A DNA stretch of 64,000 bases from PALSA-911 sp963743035 (GTDB lineage: Bacteria; Pseudomonadota; Alphaproteobacteria; Acetobacterales; Acetobacteraceae), in contig CAVUOB010000006.1 of assembly GCA_963743035.1 (NCBI GenBank), positions 186,001-250,000 of the forward strand, given 5' to 3'. The notes below the pieces were generated by a model. It did no database searches. It had not been told where the DNA came from and saw only the letters and a list, made by a program, of their open reading frames with translations. Below are positions 62,551 through 64,000 of this stretch, one piece after another. The translations under genes and the position numbers were made by a program. Position 1 is the stretch's first letter. Every line of letters starts with the position of its first letter.

Positions 62551-62577
62551 CCGGTCGGCCCGTAACGGGAGGCATGC

Positions 62578-63459
62578 ATGGAATTGAATCTTGGCTTCGC
62601 CCAGATCCGCAATCTCCTCGACGGCCTGCCGAACAGGTCGGCGGCCGCCGTGCTGCCGCTCATCGTGCTGGCGATCGTCGCGGAGATGCTGGCGGTGCAG
62701 GCGCGGGGCGGACGATATCCGTGGAAAGGCAGCCTGGTGTCCGTGGGCGTCGCCACCGGGCATGTGATTTCCCAGGCGCTGGTTCAGGGCCTGATCCTGG
62801 GCGTCATCGCCGCCGGGGTCTACCATTGGCGCCTGTTCACCATCCCGGTTTCCTGGGACAACTGGCCGGCGCTGGTGGCGTTGTTCCTGCTGGCGGATCT
62901 GGCCTTCTATGTCGAGCATCGCTGCGCGCACCGGGTGCGGTTCCTGTGGGCGTCGCACAGCGTGCATCACAGCGTGGAGCGGATGGTGTTCACCGCCGCG
63001 TTCCGGCTGGCATGGACGCCGATATTGTCGGGTGTGTTTCTGTTCTATCTGCCGCTGGTGTGGATCGGCTTCGCGCCGGAATGGGTATTCGGCATAGCGT
63101 CCGCCAGCCTGACCTATCAGATCTTCGTGCATACCGAACTCATGCCGCGCATCGGATGGCTGGAATGGGTGCTGAACACGCCCTCCGCCCACCGGGTGCA
63201 TCATGCGAGCAACGCGGCGTATATCGACAAGAACTTCGGCGGCGTCCTGCTGGTGTGGGACCATTTGTTCGGCACCTACCAGGCGGAGCGGCCGGATATC
63301 GATATCGTCTATGGCCTGGTGCATCCGCGCACGAAGCCGGCCAATCCGTTCGTGATCGCGTATGAGGAACTCTGGCAGTTGATCAAGGATGCGGTGCGCG
63401 CCCGGGGCTGGACGCAGCGGCTGGGATACCTGTTTCGTCCGCCGGGTTGGACGCCGTAG
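62578..63459 (+). CDS. Sterol desaturase/fatty acid hydroxylase family membrane enzyme
   Basis: 293 residues, about four to five transmembrane segments. The di-iron histidine boxes are in place: EHRCAHR (H-x3-H), SHSVHHS (H-x2-HH) and AHRVHHASN (H-x2-HH). Members hydroxylate or desaturate lipids, sterols or carotenoids using oxygen. The substrate here is unknown; hopanoid or fatty acid modification is a possibility in this group. GGGAGG lies before the ATG. Its last 77 bases overlap the end of the convergent antiporter gene. Confidence 0.88.
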   Translation: MELNLGFAQIRNLLDGLPNRSAAAVLPLIVLAIVAEMLAVQARGGRYPWKGSLVSVGVATGHVISQALVQGLILGVIAAGVYHWRLFTIPVSWDNWPALVALFLLADLAFYVEHRCAHRVRFLWASHSVHHSVERMVFTAAFRLAWTPILSGVFLFYLPLVWIGFAPEWVFGIASASLTYQIFVHTELMPRIGWLEWVLNTPSAHRVHHASNAAYIDKNFGGVLLVWDHLFGTYQAERPDIDIVYGLVHPRTKPANPFVIAYEELWQLIKDAVRARGWTQRLGYLFRPPGWTP

Positions 63460-64000
63460 GAGCGCCTTCGCCGCCTGGCGTGATGGACGCATCCCCGGCA
63501 GGTGCGGGCGATACCGGCGGCATGCGGAAGACGTGGACCATGACCCAGGGCATGGTCAGCCCCTGGACGACGATCGTGAAGACGACGAGGCCGTAGCACA
63601 CGGTCAGCAAGGCTTCGCGATAAGGCGAGGGCGGCAGAGACAGCGCGAGGGCGACAGAGACGCCGCCGCGCAGCCCGCCCCAGCCGAGGATGCCGATCGT
63701 GCGCAGACGCCGCACGCCGTTCATGTGCATCAGCATCAGCGGCACGCCCACACTGATCATGCGCACCAGCAGCGCCAGCGGAATGGCCACCAGCGTGGCC
63801 AGCAGCAGCACGCGCTGCCTTTCTATGGCCAGCAGTTCCAGGCCGATCATCAGGAACAGCAGCGCGTTCAGCACCTCGTCCACCAGGGACCAGAAGGTGA
63901 CGATGGTGGCGGTGGAGACCTTGCTGCGCGCGTATTCGCTCGCGTGGTTGCCGATCAGCAGGCCAGCGGTAACGACGGCGATCGGCCCGGAGGTGCCTGT
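63383..64000 (-). CDS. Na+/H+ antiporter (CPA1 family), C-terminal part
   Basis: The gene runs off the right edge, and about 205 codons are present. Visible are TGTSGPIAVVTAGLLIGNHA, then FWSLVDEVLNALLFLMIGLELL, GWGGLRGGVSVALALSLPPSPYREALLTVCYGLVVFTIVVQGLTMPWV, typical of NhaP-type CPA1 exchangers. The RGGVS motif belongs to the family's last helices. A 35-residue Pro/Ala-rich cytoplasmic tail overlaps the end of the sterol-desaturase-family gene on the other strand. Confidence 0.9.
   Translation of the reverse strand, partial: TGTSGPIAVVTAGLLIGNHASEYARSKVSTATIVTFWSLVDEVLNALLFLMIGLELLAIERQRVLLLATLVAIPLALLVRMISVGVPLMLMHMNGVRRLRTIGILGWGGLRGGVSVALALSLPPSPYREALLTVCYGLVVFTIVVQGLTMPWVMVHVFRMPPVSPAPAGDASITPGGEGAPTASNPADETGIPAAASSPGRAPHP

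Overview
The window is 64 kb of GC-rich chromosomal DNA from an alphaproteobacterium, most likely Rhodospirillales/Acetobacteraceae (inference). The evidence is gene order: the block pyrH-frr-uppS-cdsA-dxr-rseP-bamA-skp-lpxD-fabZ-lpxA-lpxI, the block proS-lolC-lolD-dnaE, and the flagellar module flgI/fliX next to a one-cysteine DksA, together with a short class II-like ProS. No rRNA, tRNA, CRISPR or complete insertion sequence was found.

Layout. 1-5.5 kb: end of an RND efflux pump, a DUF6489 protein, a SulP transporter, a metallo-beta-lactamase-fold hydrolase, a double palindromic element and a lipoprotein. 5.5-11.6 kb: a membrane protein, a secreted arylsulfatase (frameshifted), two unknown proteins, an operator-like palindrome and greB. 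11.6-18 kb is accessory in character: two divergent PEP-CTERM proteins, a second SulP transporter, a CorA/ZntB-like protein, an IS6-type transposase remnant, and two copies (one dead) of an unrecognised protein family. 18-24.2 kb: otnC and otnK, then a minus-strand cluster of GT4 glycosyltransferase, a pterin-synthase-fold protein, an MDR dehydrogenase and a RibD-type reductase, which looks like an uncharacterised small-molecule pathway. 24.2-27.3 kb: flagellar flgI-flgJ-flgN-like operon facing fliX, with a consensus sigma-54 promoter and an FlbD-site-like palindrome between them, then dksA. 27.3-34 kb: DUF29 protein, orphan sugar-type binding protein, proS-lolC-lolD, DUF2189 protein. 34-51.4 kb: dnaE, then the long UMP kinase/isoprenoid/phospholipid/outer-membrane/lipid A block, ending in a glyoxalase. 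51.4-56.8 kb: an SsuABC/TauABC-type importer divergent from a hydantoinase-type amidohydrolase and an NHL-repeat protein. 57-64 kb: small exported proteins, a metallophosphoesterase, secG-pyrG-kdsA, a sterol-desaturase-family enzyme and the end of a Na+/H+ antiporter.

A notable technical feature is that at least four otherwise intact genes (arylsulfatase, otnK twice, the RibD-type reductase, bamA twice) are each broken by single-base insertions. Removing those bases makes every gene an exact multiple of three. Since bamA is essential, these are most simply sequence or assembly errors, and the genes are annotated here as whole CDSs.

The best candidate for an undescribed system is the 20.0-24.2 kb cluster. 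It encodes a 6-carboxytetrahydropterin-synthase-fold protein that has lost its catalytic Cys and His and one zinc His, with a RibD-type reductase, an MDR oxidoreductase and a glycosyltransferase.
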